Source: Nocardiopsis sp. FR4 (lineage in GTDB: Bacteria > Actinomycetota > Actinomycetes > Streptosporangiales > Streptosporangiaceae). Taken from it: 63,873 nt of DNA. Shown here in pieces: positions 43,646 to 51,866 of the stretch. The position numbers and the translations under genes were made by a program. Location of the stretch: contig NZ_ML776457.1 in the NCBI RefSeq assembly GCF_009830945.1, forward strand, positions 21,973 to 85,845, given 5' to 3'. The notes under the pieces were generated by a model. It worked only from the letters and a program-made list of their open reading frames with translations. It was not told the DNA's origin and searched no databases. How positions within the stretch are numbered: the first letter of the stretch is position 1; each line of letters starts with the position of its first letter.

Positions 43646-44341
43646 TCAGGGCGCGGCGCGTCGGACGAGCTCCCCGTAGACCTTGGGGTCGTCCGAGGAG
43701 ACGACCGGCCAACCTGTGCCGTAGTCCCCTGACCAGGTGACCTCGATGCCGGGGTTGGCGTGGTCGCTTCCGTCGGGAAGGAAGAGGTGGGGACTGCAGT
43801 TCACGCGGTCTGTGGCCGAGATCGCGGCCTGCTCGGACAGGGCCCGGCGTGCGCGGCCGTCGTCGAGCGCGGCAGCGATGTGGTCGGGATCCACGTCCTC
43901 GGTGGAGGCCGCGGCCTCCAGGATGACCGTCCGGTTCGCGATGCAGCGTGACTCAGCCCAGAAGGCCCTGCGCAGGGCGAGGTCGAGTTGCTCGGAGGCG
44001 CGTTGGCCCTGCTCCTTGGCCGCCTGTACCGCCTCCAGGGCGGGCAGCGTCGTCGACGGGTACAGCCAGTCCGGTGCCTGCCACAGCTGCCAGCCGGCGT
44101 CTGGTTCGAGGGCGGCGATGCGGCCCACCTCGCTGTCTGTGCCCGACCGCGGGCTCGGCGCGTGGTTGAGCAGCTCCAAGGGGAAGGCGCGGTGGTCGAA
44201 GGAGACCTCACCGTCCAGTCCGAGCGCGCTGCGGGCCGCGTGCAGCCGGTGGACGGCCACATGCGCGAACGAGCACCAGATATCGGAGAAGACGATGATG
44301 GTTCCCGGGGGCGGAGTCAGGTCTGTGGTCCCAGTGGTCAT
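43646..44341 (-). CDS. DsbA-like thioredoxin-fold protein with a single active-site cysteine
   Basis: A 231-residue protein of the DsbA/FrnE/2-hydroxychromene-2-carboxylate isomerase fold. The active-site helix reads FSDIWCSFAHVAVHRL, so the usual CxxC is reduced to one cysteine (C-S-F-A). This argues against a standard disulphide oxidase and for an isomerase or glutathione/mycothiol-type transferase. A helical insertion follows (FWAESRCIANRTVILEAAASTEDVDPDHIAAAL), then a closing thioredoxin part containing SPHLFLPDG with the cis-proline. No signal peptide is seen, so it is cytoplasmic. It is third in a TetR-controlled operon and starts at an ATG after GAGGA. Confidence 0.75.
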   Translation of the reverse strand: MTTGTTDLTPPPGTIIVFSDIWCSFAHVAVHRLHAARSALGLDGEVSFDHRAFPLELLNHAPSPRSGTDSEVGRIAALEPDAGWQLWQAPDWLYPSTTLPALEAVQAAKEQGQRASEQLDLALRRAFWAESRCIANRTVILEAAASTEDVDPDHIAAALDDGRARRALSEQAAISATDRVNCSPHLFLPDGSDHANPGIEVTWSGDYGTGWPVVSSDDPKVYGELVRRAAP

Positions 44342-44383
44342 GGTGGTCCTCGGAGAACGGGAGCGGAAGGCTGGAGTCCGGTG

Positions 44384-45178
44384 TCAGGAGGAGTGCGCGG
44401 TCTCGTGGGCGTCCAGGGCGGCTTCGAGGTCGGCCTCTGGCGGCCAGGGAGGGAGGTCGGGAACCCGGGCCATGGCTTCGAAGAGGGGGTCCAGGTTCCC
44501 TTCCACGGCGGGGGCGTGCGAGCTGAGCAGGCGCTCCGGGCGGAGGTCGCGCAACTCGGCGATCGGCTCCAGGAACTTCACCGGGTCGACCAGGCGCGTC
44601 CACGGAGCGATCGCGCGGTTCAGCACGGCGAACCCCTCGAAGAACTCCTGCTCCTCGTGGTCGTGCAGGTGGTCGCCGATCTCCGGCAGCACCGTGCCGA
44701 AGCTGTCCGAGCTGTACAGGGTGCCCGAGGCGTGGTCGTGGACGGCGAGGGTGCCCGGGGAGTCGAACACCGGCGGGCGGTGGAAGCTGAGAACCCGGTC
44801 GGCGGTCCTGAGCCGTCCGCCCGGGTTCGCGGTGACGATCCGTTCCTGCGGGAGGCGGAACTCCTCGCACAGGCGTGTCACCGAGATCGGGCTGGTGACC
44901 AGGGTCGCCTGGGGCGCGGTCTCCAACAAGCGCGGCAGCAGTCCGGTGTGGTCCCGGTCGTCGTGCGTGACCACGATCCATCGCAGGTCGGAGGGGTCGA
45001 CAAGGGAGTGGAGGGAGTGCTCGAAGGCCGCGCGGTCGACCGGCATCCCCGCGTCGATCAGCATCGGTTCCGCCGCCATGACCAGGAAGGCGTTGACGGG
45101 CTGCAGTCCCAGACCCGGAATCGGTAACTCGGAGGGTAGGGCGTGGATTCCGGGGGCGACCCGGTACGGCTCTCTCAC
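44384..45178 (-). CDS. Metallo-beta-lactamase fold hydrolase
   Basis: A 264-residue MBL-fold protein. The metal motif is VVTHDDRDHTG (H72, D74, D76, H77), where the second histidine of HxHxDH is aspartate. Further ligands are probably in VHDHASGTLYSSDSFG and the final LLSSHAPAV. This arrangement resembles the flavodiiron-type MBL branch but without a flavodoxin domain. The reaction is unknown; hydrolysis of a thioester, lactone or similar bond, or a redox role, are possible. The GTG at 45178 follows AGGAG, eight bases after the transporter stop. Confidence 0.78.
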   Translation of the reverse strand: MREPYRVAPGIHALPSELPIPGLGLQPVNAFLVMAAEPMLIDAGMPVDRAAFEHSLHSLVDPSDLRWIVVTHDDRDHTGLLPRLLETAPQATLVTSPISVTRLCEEFRLPQERIVTANPGGRLRTADRVLSFHRPPVFDSPGTLAVHDHASGTLYSSDSFGTVLPEIGDHLHDHEEQEFFEGFAVLNRAIAPWTRLVDPVKFLEPIAELRDLRPERLLSSHAPAVEGNLDPLFEAMARVPDLPPWPPEADLEAALDAHETAHSS

Positions 45179-45186
45179 AGGGGCTC

Positions 45187-46179
45187 CTAGAGGAGTTGGA
45201 TGGCGAAGGCGCCGGCGACGAGGAGGACCAGACCCGTGACCCGTGCGGAGGTCAGCGGGCGCCGGGGGAGACGGAAGAGCCCGAACTGGTCGATGGCCGC
45301 CGAGGTGAGCTGCTGGCCGCTGACGGTCAGGGCGACGGTCACCGCGGCACCGATCACGGGGATGAGCAGGAAGGTGCCGGTGACGTAGCCGACCGCGCAG
45401 GCGGCGCCCAGCCAGCCCCACCACGGCATGTGGCGGAGCGGCTCCACACGGGGACGGGGCGTCCGGTGGGTGGAGAGGAGCACCACGAGTGCCACGGTGA
45501 TGGCCAGGGTGGCCACGATGAAACTGACCGAGGCCACGGCCAGGGGGTCGCCCAGGACACCGCGCAACTGGGCGTTGACCGCTCCCTGCACCGGGAGGAC
45601 CCCGCCCGCCACCAGCCCCAGGAGCGGCCAGCCCAGACGTCCGGGCGAGAGGCGCGGGTCCTCGCCCGTGGCGACGGAAACGCCCCCGCCACCTGTCGCT
45701 GTCGGCGCCGGCACCGGTACGGGTGCCGCGGCACGGCTCTGCGCCCGCACGATCACGCTGATCCCGACGAGCACGGCCAAGCCGCCCACCGCCATGCCCG
45801 CGGAGAGCGGTCGCTGGTCGACACCCAGGGCCCCGGTCAGGTCCAGGGCGAGGGAGGCGGCCATCTGCCCCGACACGAACAGGCCGACGGTGGTGACCGC
45901 ACCCAGGCGCGGGATGAGCAGGATGCCACTGGTGATGTAGAAGGGGCTGGCCAGTCCGCCCAGCAGGTGCCACCACCGCGCCTCGGCCACTCCGGCCAGG
46001 TCGGTGACCGCTCCCGCGAGCACGCTCAGGATCAGGAGCAGCCCGGTGGCCAGGGCGAGCTGCAGGGTTGACGCGCCGTAGGGCGTACCGACGGCCTTGT
46101 TGAGCTGCTGGTTCACAGAGGCCTGGACGGCCAGCAGGCAGCCGATCAGCAGCGCCGCCGCGAGCAGTGCGGTGTGCAT
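45187..46179 (-). CDS. Tandem YdcZ-type DMT transporter
   Basis: A 330-residue membrane protein with about ten helices. It consists of two copies of the DUF606/YdcZ unit (about 150 residues each). The first has LLAVQASVNQQLNKAVGTPYGASTLQLALATGLLLI and the second GVLPVQGAVNAQLRGVLGDPLAVASVSFIVATLAIT, joined by a Pro/Ala/Gly-rich linker of about 40 residues. YdcZ proteins usually work as paired small subunits, so this is a fused pair. The cargo is unknown, and export of a small metabolite is likely. The ATG at 46179 follows GAGGAG and lies opposite a TetR gene with two operators between. Confidence 0.85.
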   Translation of the reverse strand: MHTALLAAALLIGCLLAVQASVNQQLNKAVGTPYGASTLQLALATGLLLILSVLAGAVTDLAGVAEARWWHLLGGLASPFYITSGILLIPRLGAVTTVGLFVSGQMAASLALDLTGALGVDQRPLSAGMAVGGLAVLVGISVIVRAQSRAAAPVPVPAPTATGGGGVSVATGEDPRLSPGRLGWPLLGLVAGGVLPVQGAVNAQLRGVLGDPLAVASVSFIVATLAITVALVVLLSTHRTPRPRVEPLRHMPWWGWLGAACAVGYVTGTFLLIPVIGAAVTVALTVSGQQLTSAAIDQFGLFRLPRRPLTSARVTGLVLLVAGAFAIQLL

Positions 46180-46199
46180 GGCTCTCCTCGAAGATGATC

Positions 46200-46214
46200 C
46201 GGACACTGTGTCCG
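46200..46214. promoter_or_regulatory. TetR operator 1, 15-bp palindrome
   Basis: CGGACACTGTGTCCG is a perfect palindrome around a central T, 21 bases before the transporter start. A second site with the same arms follows 41 bases away. Confidence 0.7.
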
Positions 46215-46241
46215 CTTGTGCTCTATGGGTAGCACGCAAAC

Positions 46242-46254
46242 GGACATGGTGTCC
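46242..46254. promoter_or_regulatory. TetR operator 2
   Basis: GGACATGGTGTCC keeps the GGACA...TGTCC arms of operator 1. It overlaps the likely -35 region of the TetR gene, whose -10 box is TACTAT at 46274-46279, six bases before the ATG (leaderless). This fits autorepression. Confidence 0.65.
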
Positions 46255-46285
46255 ACATATTCTCGGAGTGCTTTACTATCGCGTC

Positions 46286-46906
46286 ATGGAAGACGGCGAC
46301 ACCCACCTCCTGCACCAGGTCACCGCCCGCCCCGGCACGCCGGCCGACCCGTCCCGGGAGCGCGCCGACGCCGCGCGCAACCGTTCACGCATCCTGGCCG
46401 CGGCCGAGCGCCTCTTCGCCGAGAACGACCCCCGCGAAGTGACCATGGGGGAGATCGCCAAGGCGGCCGGTGTCGGCCGCGCCACCCTCTACCGGCGCTA
46501 CCCCGACACGGGGGCCGTGGCCGTCGCCCTGCTCGACGAGCACGAACGCCTCCTGCAAGGCGAGATCCTGCACGGCCCGCCCCCGCTCGGGCCCGGGGCG
46601 CCGCCCGCCGAGCGCCTGGCCGCCTTCTACGCCGCCGCCGTCGACCTCATGGACCGCCACCTCCCTCTCGTGCTGGGTGCCGAGACCGGGCGCAGGCGCT
46701 TCACCACGGGCGCCTACTCCTTCTGGCGCGCGCACGTGGGCACCCTGCTCGCCCAGGTGCCCGGGACCGACCGTGAGGCCCTCGTGGACCAGCTGCTCGC
46801 CCCGCTCGACCCCGACCTCTTCGCCCACCAGCGCGACACCGTCGGAATGAGCACCGAGCGCATGGCGAGGACCCTGGGCTGGATGGCGCGCCGCCTCCTG
46901 GCCTGA
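46286..46906 (+). CDS. TetR family regulator of the transporter/MBL/DsbA operon
   Basis: A 206-residue TetR protein. The DNA-binding domain spans about residues 25-75 (RNRSRILAAAERLFAENDPREVTMGEIAKAAGVGRATLYRRYPDTGAVAVALL). The ligand domain follows with no further signature. Two GGACA/TGTCC palindromes in the gap to the divergent transporter gene make repression of that operon and of itself very likely. The ATG at 46286 is preceded by TACTAT and no ribosome site, so the transcript is probably leaderless. A perfect palindrome terminates it. Confidence 0.88.
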   Translation: MEDGDTHLLHQVTARPGTPADPSRERADAARNRSRILAAAERLFAENDPREVTMGEIAKAAGVGRATLYRRYPDTGAVAVALLDEHERLLQGEILHGPPPLGPGAPPAERLAAFYAAAVDLMDRHLPLVLGAETGRRRFTTGAYSFWRAHVGTLLAQVPGTDREALVDQLLAPLDPDLFAHQRDTVGMSTERMARTLGWMARRLLA

Positions 46907-46946
46907 GACGGCGACGGGTGCGGTCCAGGCGGAGCGGACGGACGCG

Positions 46947-46980
46947 ACCCGGCGGCGTCTCGGCCGAGACGCCGCCGGGT
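46947..46980. terminator. Perfect 34-bp palindromic bidirectional terminator
   Basis: The 17-base arms starting ACCCGGCGGCG meet without a loop at 46963/46964. It lies between the TetR stop (46906) and the convergent hydrolase gene ending at 47001. Confidence 0.8.
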
Positions 46981-47000
46981 GCTCTCCGTGCCGCCGGGAG

Positions 47001-48371
47001 TCAGGGGCGGGCGGCCTCGCGGCGGTTGGCCAGGGAGTCGGCGCGGGTGACGTAGCCCTGGCGCAGGTTGGCGCTCTCCACCCGGTTGACCTCCGACACG
47101 TACCGGCCGCGGCTCGGGTAGCGCTCGGCGAGCTCGGCCTCGTCGAAGGGCACGTGGGTGCCGAACAGGGCGCAGAAGTAGCTGTCCGGGCCGGCCGGGG
47201 CGTTGGCGCCGGTGTTCAGCGCCCGGGGCACCTCCACCTGGGAGAGCCGGATGCCGCCCAGGGCGAACCCGTCCGCGTCGCGGGCGATGCGCCCCAGGGC
47301 GTCGCGTTCGATCGGCTCCGCGCTCGGCGGCGGGGTCCCGTCCATGGCCCAGGCGCTCAGGTGGTCGTAGGAGGCGTTGAGCACGTGGTGCAGCGGCGCG
47401 CGGCTGAACGGCGGCCGGGCGCAGTCGTACTCGGCCTGTCCGCCGAAGTCGCGCTCCTCGATCTCCCGGCGCGCCTGTCGGCCCGCCCAGCCCGAGTGCG
47501 CGGTCCCGGCCACCTCCCAGCGCCGGAAGGCGTCGGTGTCGGGCACCGGCCGGCTTCCGGCGACGTCGGTCTCCGAGAGCACCTGGAAGACCGGTTCGGG
47601 CCTGTCGGCGGGGGAGGGCGCCGGTCCCACCACGAAGGCGTACCCGTCGAAGACCGGCTCGGTGTGCGGCAGGACCTCCTCGTAGTAGGAGGTCATGCGC
47701 CGCGCGGACTGCGAGGCCCCGATCGCCAGCACCTGGTCGACGCCGATCCCGCCGGTGAGCCGCCCGGAGGAGCGCAGGGCCCGCGCCGCCTGGGCGAAGA
47801 CGTCGTAGGAGAGCTGGTCGTCGCCGACCGTGCCGCCGTCCGTGACGTCCAGGTCCCCGTAGCGGGCGGGGCTCCACCGCGTCAGGTGGTCCACGCCCAC
47901 GTGCTGCGCGGACACCCCCACCCAGGTGTAGCCCGAGCGCATGACGTGCTCGGCGCTGGGCCCCCACAGGGCGTCGAGGTCGTTGCCCGCCGTGACGTTC
48001 TGCCACTCGGCGAGCGCGGTCCCGTTGGAGTCGCGCGGGTCCGCGGGGCGCCGGACCAGCAGCCGGGTCCGGTAGGGGTGCTCCGAGACCGCCTCCCCGT
48101 CGGAGTACCGGTTGGCCGTGCCGGAGACGACGAACTCCTCCTCCACGTAGCCGTGGGCCGCCAGGTCCTCGGTGGTGGCGAAGAAGGGGTAGGTGTCCTC
48201 GACGTCGTCGGCGCCGGGGTCCCCGGGCAGGCCGCCCGGCAGGGGGCCCTCCACGCGGGGGACGGGGACGGGGACCGGGGCCTGTTCGGCGGCCGAGGCC
48301 GCCGGGGCGGTGAGCGCGGCGCTGATCCCCAGGGCGGTGAGCAGGGCGAGACGGGGGGCTGTCGGGGCCAC
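47001..48371 (-). CDS. Secreted alpha/beta-hydrolase-domain protein
   Basis: A 456-residue protein with a Sec signal peptide (LALLTALGISAALTAPAASA, cleavage near residue 27). The mature part belongs to the large alpha/beta hydrolase-domain family with VEGPLPG near the start. VLLAEWQNVTAG-type sequence (LAEWQNVTAGNDLDALW) and a nucleophile-like serine lie in LAIGASQSARRMTSYYEEVLP. Later segments are LSETDVAGSRPVPDTDAFRRWEVAGTAHSGW and a C-terminal YVSEVNRVESANLRQGYV. Substrates of the family are poorly known (esters or hydrophobic compounds). The GTG start follows GAAAGG. It is a single gene. Confidence 0.8.
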   Translation of the reverse strand: MAPTAPRLALLTALGISAALTAPAASAAEQAPVPVPVPRVEGPLPGGLPGDPGADDVEDTYPFFATTEDLAAHGYVEEEFVVSGTANRYSDGEAVSEHPYRTRLLVRRPADPRDSNGTALAEWQNVTAGNDLDALWGPSAEHVMRSGYTWVGVSAQHVGVDHLTRWSPARYGDLDVTDGGTVGDDQLSYDVFAQAARALRSSGRLTGGIGVDQVLAIGASQSARRMTSYYEEVLPHTEPVFDGYAFVVGPAPSPADRPEPVFQVLSETDVAGSRPVPDTDAFRRWEVAGTAHSGWAGRQARREIEERDFGGQAEYDCARPPFSRAPLHHVLNASYDHLSAWAMDGTPPPSAEPIERDALGRIARDADGFALGGIRLSQVEVPRALNTGANAPAGPDSYFCALFGTHVPFDEAELAERYPSRGRYVSEVNRVESANLRQGYVTRADSLANRREAARP

Positions 48372-48510
48372 GGTGCGGCCTTTCGTTCGTACCGGCGCGG
48401 CCACGGCCGCCTGGCCACGTGAAGGTATGCCGCGGTACACGCCCTGGCAACGGGGGTCGGGCGCGAACGGGTCGTTTCCCCGATGGGTCCCGGACCGCCG
48501 GGAGCGGGCG

Positions 48511-48536
48511 CGCCGCTCCGCCCGGGCGGAGCGGCG
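48511..48536. terminator. 26-bp palindromic terminator after the GH31 gene
   Basis: The perfect palindrome is centred on CCCGGG (48521-48526). Part of its left arm is repeated just beyond (GCCGCTCCGCCCGGG at 48542-48556). It lies 36 bases after the GH31 stop in the minus direction. Confidence 0.65.
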
Positions 48537-48571
48537 GCACCGCCGCTCCGCCCGGGTCCGGGGCGGTGGGA

Positions 48572-50911
48572 TCAGGGCAGGCGCAGGCGGACCCGGGGGG
48601 TCCCGGCCGGAACCGACACGAGGGTCCCCTCCCCGGTCGCGGTGACCTCCGCTCGGGGGTCGTCGCACCCGGCCCCCGGCACGCCCACCAGGAGCACCCG
48701 CCACCCGTGCGCCGGAGCGGCCTGAGCCCCCACGGTGATCCCGTCCTCGGCGCGCTCGGTCCGGAAGACCGCGGCGGCGGAGCCGTCGGCGGCCGGGACG
48801 GCCGTGGTCACCGCGTCCCGGGGCGCCGGGTCGGCGGCCCCGTACACCCGCAGGGTCAGCCCCTCGGTGTAGTCGTACTCGGGGCGGTCGTCCACCGCGC
48901 CGACGGGCAGCACCGCGTGCGGCCGCACCAGCACGGGCAGGGAGTCGAAGCCGTGCGTCTCGCGGTGCCAGGCCGGACCCCGCACCGTCTGACCGGTGAG
49001 CAGGTGCGTCCACTCGCCCTCGGGCACGTAGTACTCCACCGCGCCGTCCCGGCTCAGGACCGGGGCCACCAGGAGGTCGTCGCCCAGCATGTACTGCGTG
49101 TCCAGGTGGTGGCAGGTCGGGTCGTCGGGGAACTCCAGCAGCATCGCGCGCATCACGGGCACCCCCTCCCGGACGGCCTGGACGGCCGCGCCGAACAGGT
49201 AGGGCATGAGCCGGCACTTGAGCCGGGTGAACCGGCGGGCCACCTCGGTGGACTCCTCGTCGAAGTCCCACGGCACCCGGTAGGAGCGGCTGCCGTGCAG
49301 CCTGCTGTGCGAGGACAGCAGGCCGAAGGCGAGCCAGCGCTTGAACACGGCGGGGTCGGGGGTGCCCTCGAAACCGCCGATGTCGTGGCTCCAGAACCCG
49401 AACCCCGACAGTCCCAGGGACAGCCCGCCGCGCAGGCTCTCCGCCATGGCCTCGAAGGTGGAGGCGCAGTCACCGCCCCAGTGCACCGGCAGGCGCTGCC
49501 CGCCCGCCGTGGCCGAGCGGGCGAAGAGGACGGCCTCGCCCTCGCCGCGCTCCCGGACCAGCAGGTCGAACACCGTCTCGTTGTAGAGCTGGGTGTAGTA
49601 GTTGTGCATGCCCTCGGGGTCGGAGCCGTCCGCCCACACGACGTCGGTCGGGATCCGCTCGCCGAAGTCGGTCTTGAAGCAGTCCACCCCCATCTCCAAC
49701 AGGGACCGCAGCTTGTCGGCGTACCACGCGCGCGCCTCGGGGGAGGTGAAGTCGACCAGCGCCATTCCCGCCTGCCACATGTCCCACTGCCACACCGTCC
49801 CGTCCGGTCGGCGGACCAGGTGCCCCAGCCGGGAGCCCTCCTCGAACAGCGCCGACCGCTGGGCGATGTAGGGGTTGATCCACACGCAGGTGCGCAGCCC
49901 GCGCGCCTTGAGCCGGGAGAGCATCCCCACCGGGTCCGGGAACAGCTCCGGGTCCCACTCGAAGTCGCACCAGTGGAACTCGCGCATCCAGAAGCAGTCG
50001 AAGTGGAACACGCTCAGCGGCACCTCCCGCTCCGCCATCCCGTCGATGAAGCGGGTGACGGTGTCCTCGTCGTAGGAGGTGGTGAAGGAGGTGGACAGCC
50101 ACAGCCCGAACGACCACCGGGGCGGCAGCGCCGGGCGGCCGGTGAGCGCGGTGTAGCGGGCCAGGACCTCCCGGGGCGTGGGCCCGTGGATGACGTAGTA
50201 GGTCAGGGCGTGGTCGGGGACGCTGAACTGCACGCGGCCCACCGACTCCGAGCCCACCTCGAAGGACACCGGGCCCGGGTGCGCCACGAACACTCCGTAG
50301 CCCCGGTTGGTCAGGTAGAACGGCACGTTCTTGTAGGCCTGCTCGCTGCTCGTGCCGCCGTCGGCCTGCCAGATGTCCACGGTCTGGCCGTTGCGGGTGA
50401 ACGGGGTGAACCGCTCGCCCATCCCGTACACCAGCTCGCGGATGCCCAGTGACAGCTGCCCGAGCATGTGGTGGGTGCCGTCGGCCTCCTCGACGAAGGC
50501 CGTGCCCTTGCCGTCGGCGCTGGCCAGCGTGGTGTCCCCGGCGCGGAACTCCATGTGCCAGGGGCCCTCGGTGGCCACCCGCAGCGTCAGCCCGCCGCTG
50601 GTCAGCTCGACCGCGGCCCCCTCCCGCCGCACCGAGGGGGCGGCGCCGGGGTCGTCGTGCACCGCGAACTCCGGCGTCCGGCGGACCGAACCCGCCAGGT
50701 GCGTGGTCCGGACGCCGATCACCCCGGGGGCGGGCGACCAGCAGTCCACCGTGATCAGCGGTGTGTTGAGCGTGTCCCCGCGGTGCCCGATCGGGCGCAC
50801 CGGGGCGTAGAGGGTGAGGCGGTCCCCGTGCACCCGCACGTCGCGCGCCTCGCTCGCGCGGTGCGCGCGCACGCCCTCCCTCATCTGCCAGAAACCGTCA
50901 GTGAACCTCAT
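48572..50911 (-). CDS. GH31 alpha-xylosidase/alpha-glucosidase (YicI-like)
   Basis: A 779-residue GH31 enzyme. The N-terminus MRFTDGFWQMREGV is typical of YicI-type alpha-xylosidases. The nucleophile aspartate is D415 in CFKTDFGERIPTD, and the acid/base aspartate is in VHWGGDCASTF. GFGFWSHDIGGFEGTPDPAVFKRWLAFGLLSSHSRLHGS is the YicI-like loop. No signal peptide is present, so it works on imported oligosaccharides. It follows binding-protein and permease genes and shares their LacI-type operators. Isoprimeverose or another alpha-xyloside is a reasonable substrate, though alpha-glucosides are not excluded. Confidence 0.9.
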   Translation of the reverse strand: MRFTDGFWQMREGVRAHRASEARDVRVHGDRLTLYAPVRPIGHRGDTLNTPLITVDCWSPAPGVIGVRTTHLAGSVRRTPEFAVHDDPGAAPSVRREGAAVELTSGGLTLRVATEGPWHMEFRAGDTTLASADGKGTAFVEEADGTHHMLGQLSLGIRELVYGMGERFTPFTRNGQTVDIWQADGGTSSEQAYKNVPFYLTNRGYGVFVAHPGPVSFEVGSESVGRVQFSVPDHALTYYVIHGPTPREVLARYTALTGRPALPPRWSFGLWLSTSFTTSYDEDTVTRFIDGMAEREVPLSVFHFDCFWMREFHWCDFEWDPELFPDPVGMLSRLKARGLRTCVWINPYIAQRSALFEEGSRLGHLVRRPDGTVWQWDMWQAGMALVDFTSPEARAWYADKLRSLLEMGVDCFKTDFGERIPTDVVWADGSDPEGMHNYYTQLYNETVFDLLVRERGEGEAVLFARSATAGGQRLPVHWGGDCASTFEAMAESLRGGLSLGLSGFGFWSHDIGGFEGTPDPAVFKRWLAFGLLSSHSRLHGSRSYRVPWDFDEESTEVARRFTRLKCRLMPYLFGAAVQAVREGVPVMRAMLLEFPDDPTCHHLDTQYMLGDDLLVAPVLSRDGAVEYYVPEGEWTHLLTGQTVRGPAWHRETHGFDSLPVLVRPHAVLPVGAVDDRPEYDYTEGLTLRVYGAADPAPRDAVTTAVPAADGSAAAVFRTERAEDGITVGAQAAPAHGWRVLLVGVPGAGCDDPRAEVTATGEGTLVSVPAGTPRVRLRLP

Positions 50912-50960
50912 GGGCGGCCCGCCCCTCTCGTTGTGGTCTCGGTCCGGTGGGCAAGGCTGG

Positions 50961-51866
50961 TCACTTGATCGATCCCCCGGATATCCCGGCGGCCACGTAC
51001 CTCTGCGCGACGACCAGGAGTACGGCCGCGGGGACCGAGGAGAGGGCGGCCACGGCCATGACCGCGCCCCAGTCGCCGACGTGCGCGCCGATGTACTCGT
51101 AGATGCCGAGCGTCACGGGCTTGACCGCGTCGGTGGTGTTCAGGGTCAGCGCGAAGAGGAAGTCCGACCAGGCGAAGAGGAAGGCGAACAGGCCGCTGGT
51201 GATCAGGGCGTTGCGGCTCATCGGCAGCACGACCGAGACCAGCACGCGCAGGCGGCCGCCCCCGTCGAGCGTGGCCGCCTCCAGCACCTCCTCGGGGATG
51301 GACACCATGAACGCGCGCAGCAGGACGATCGCGAAGGGGATGCCCAGGGACGCGTCGGCCAGGATCAGCCCGAGGTAGGAGTTGACCAGTCCCAGCTCGA
51401 CGTAGGCGTTGTACAGCGCGTTCGCCACGACGATGCCCGGCACCATCTGGGTGATGAGGGTGGCGAACACGACCGTGTCCGCGCCGCGCAGCCGGAACCG
51501 GGCCAGCGCGTAGGCGGCCGGGGCGGCCACGGCCAGGCAGACCGCGACCGCGCCGAGCGCCACCACGACCGAGGTGAGCAGGTTGCCCGCCTGCGACTCC
51601 CAGGCGCGCCGGAAGTTGCCGAGGTCCAGGGTCCGCGGGAACCACCGCAGGTCGGCCATCGCGGCACCCGGCTGCAGCGCCGTGTTGACCATCCAGTACA
51701 GCGGGAACAGCAGGACGGCCAGGACGAGGACCCCGAACACGACGCTCGCCGCGTCCCCCCGCGCCCGGCGGGTCAGGCGCGGACGCCGGGGTCCCGGGGC
51801 GGCGGCCGGCGCCCGGGGGGCCGGGGCCGTCGGCGCGGCCCGGGGGACGGTGTTGCTGGCGCTCAT
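50961..51866 (-). CDS. ABC sugar importer permease, MalG type (GH31 operon)
   Basis: A 301-residue six-helix permease with an Ala/Pro/Arg-rich N-terminal tail. The ATPase-contact EAA motif is EEVLEAATLDGGGRLRVLVSVVLPMSR. The first periplasmic part has YWMVNTALQPGAAMADLRWFPRTLDLGNFRRAWES. The ATG at 51866 overlaps the stop of the partner permease (ATGA). No ATPase is encoded nearby, as for the galactoside importer, so a shared MsiK-type ATPase is expected. Confidence 0.9.
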   Translation of the reverse strand: MSASNTVPRAAPTAPAPRAPAAAPGPRRPRLTRRARGDAASVVFGVLVLAVLLFPLYWMVNTALQPGAAMADLRWFPRTLDLGNFRRAWESQAGNLLTSVVVALGAVAVCLAVAAPAAYALARFRLRGADTVVFATLITQMVPGIVVANALYNAYVELGLVNSYLGLILADASLGIPFAIVLLRAFMVSIPEEVLEAATLDGGGRLRVLVSVVLPMSRNALITSGLFAFLFAWSDFLFALTLNTTDAVKPVTLGIYEYIGAHVGDWGAVMAVAALSSVPAAVLLVVAQRYVAAGISGGSIK

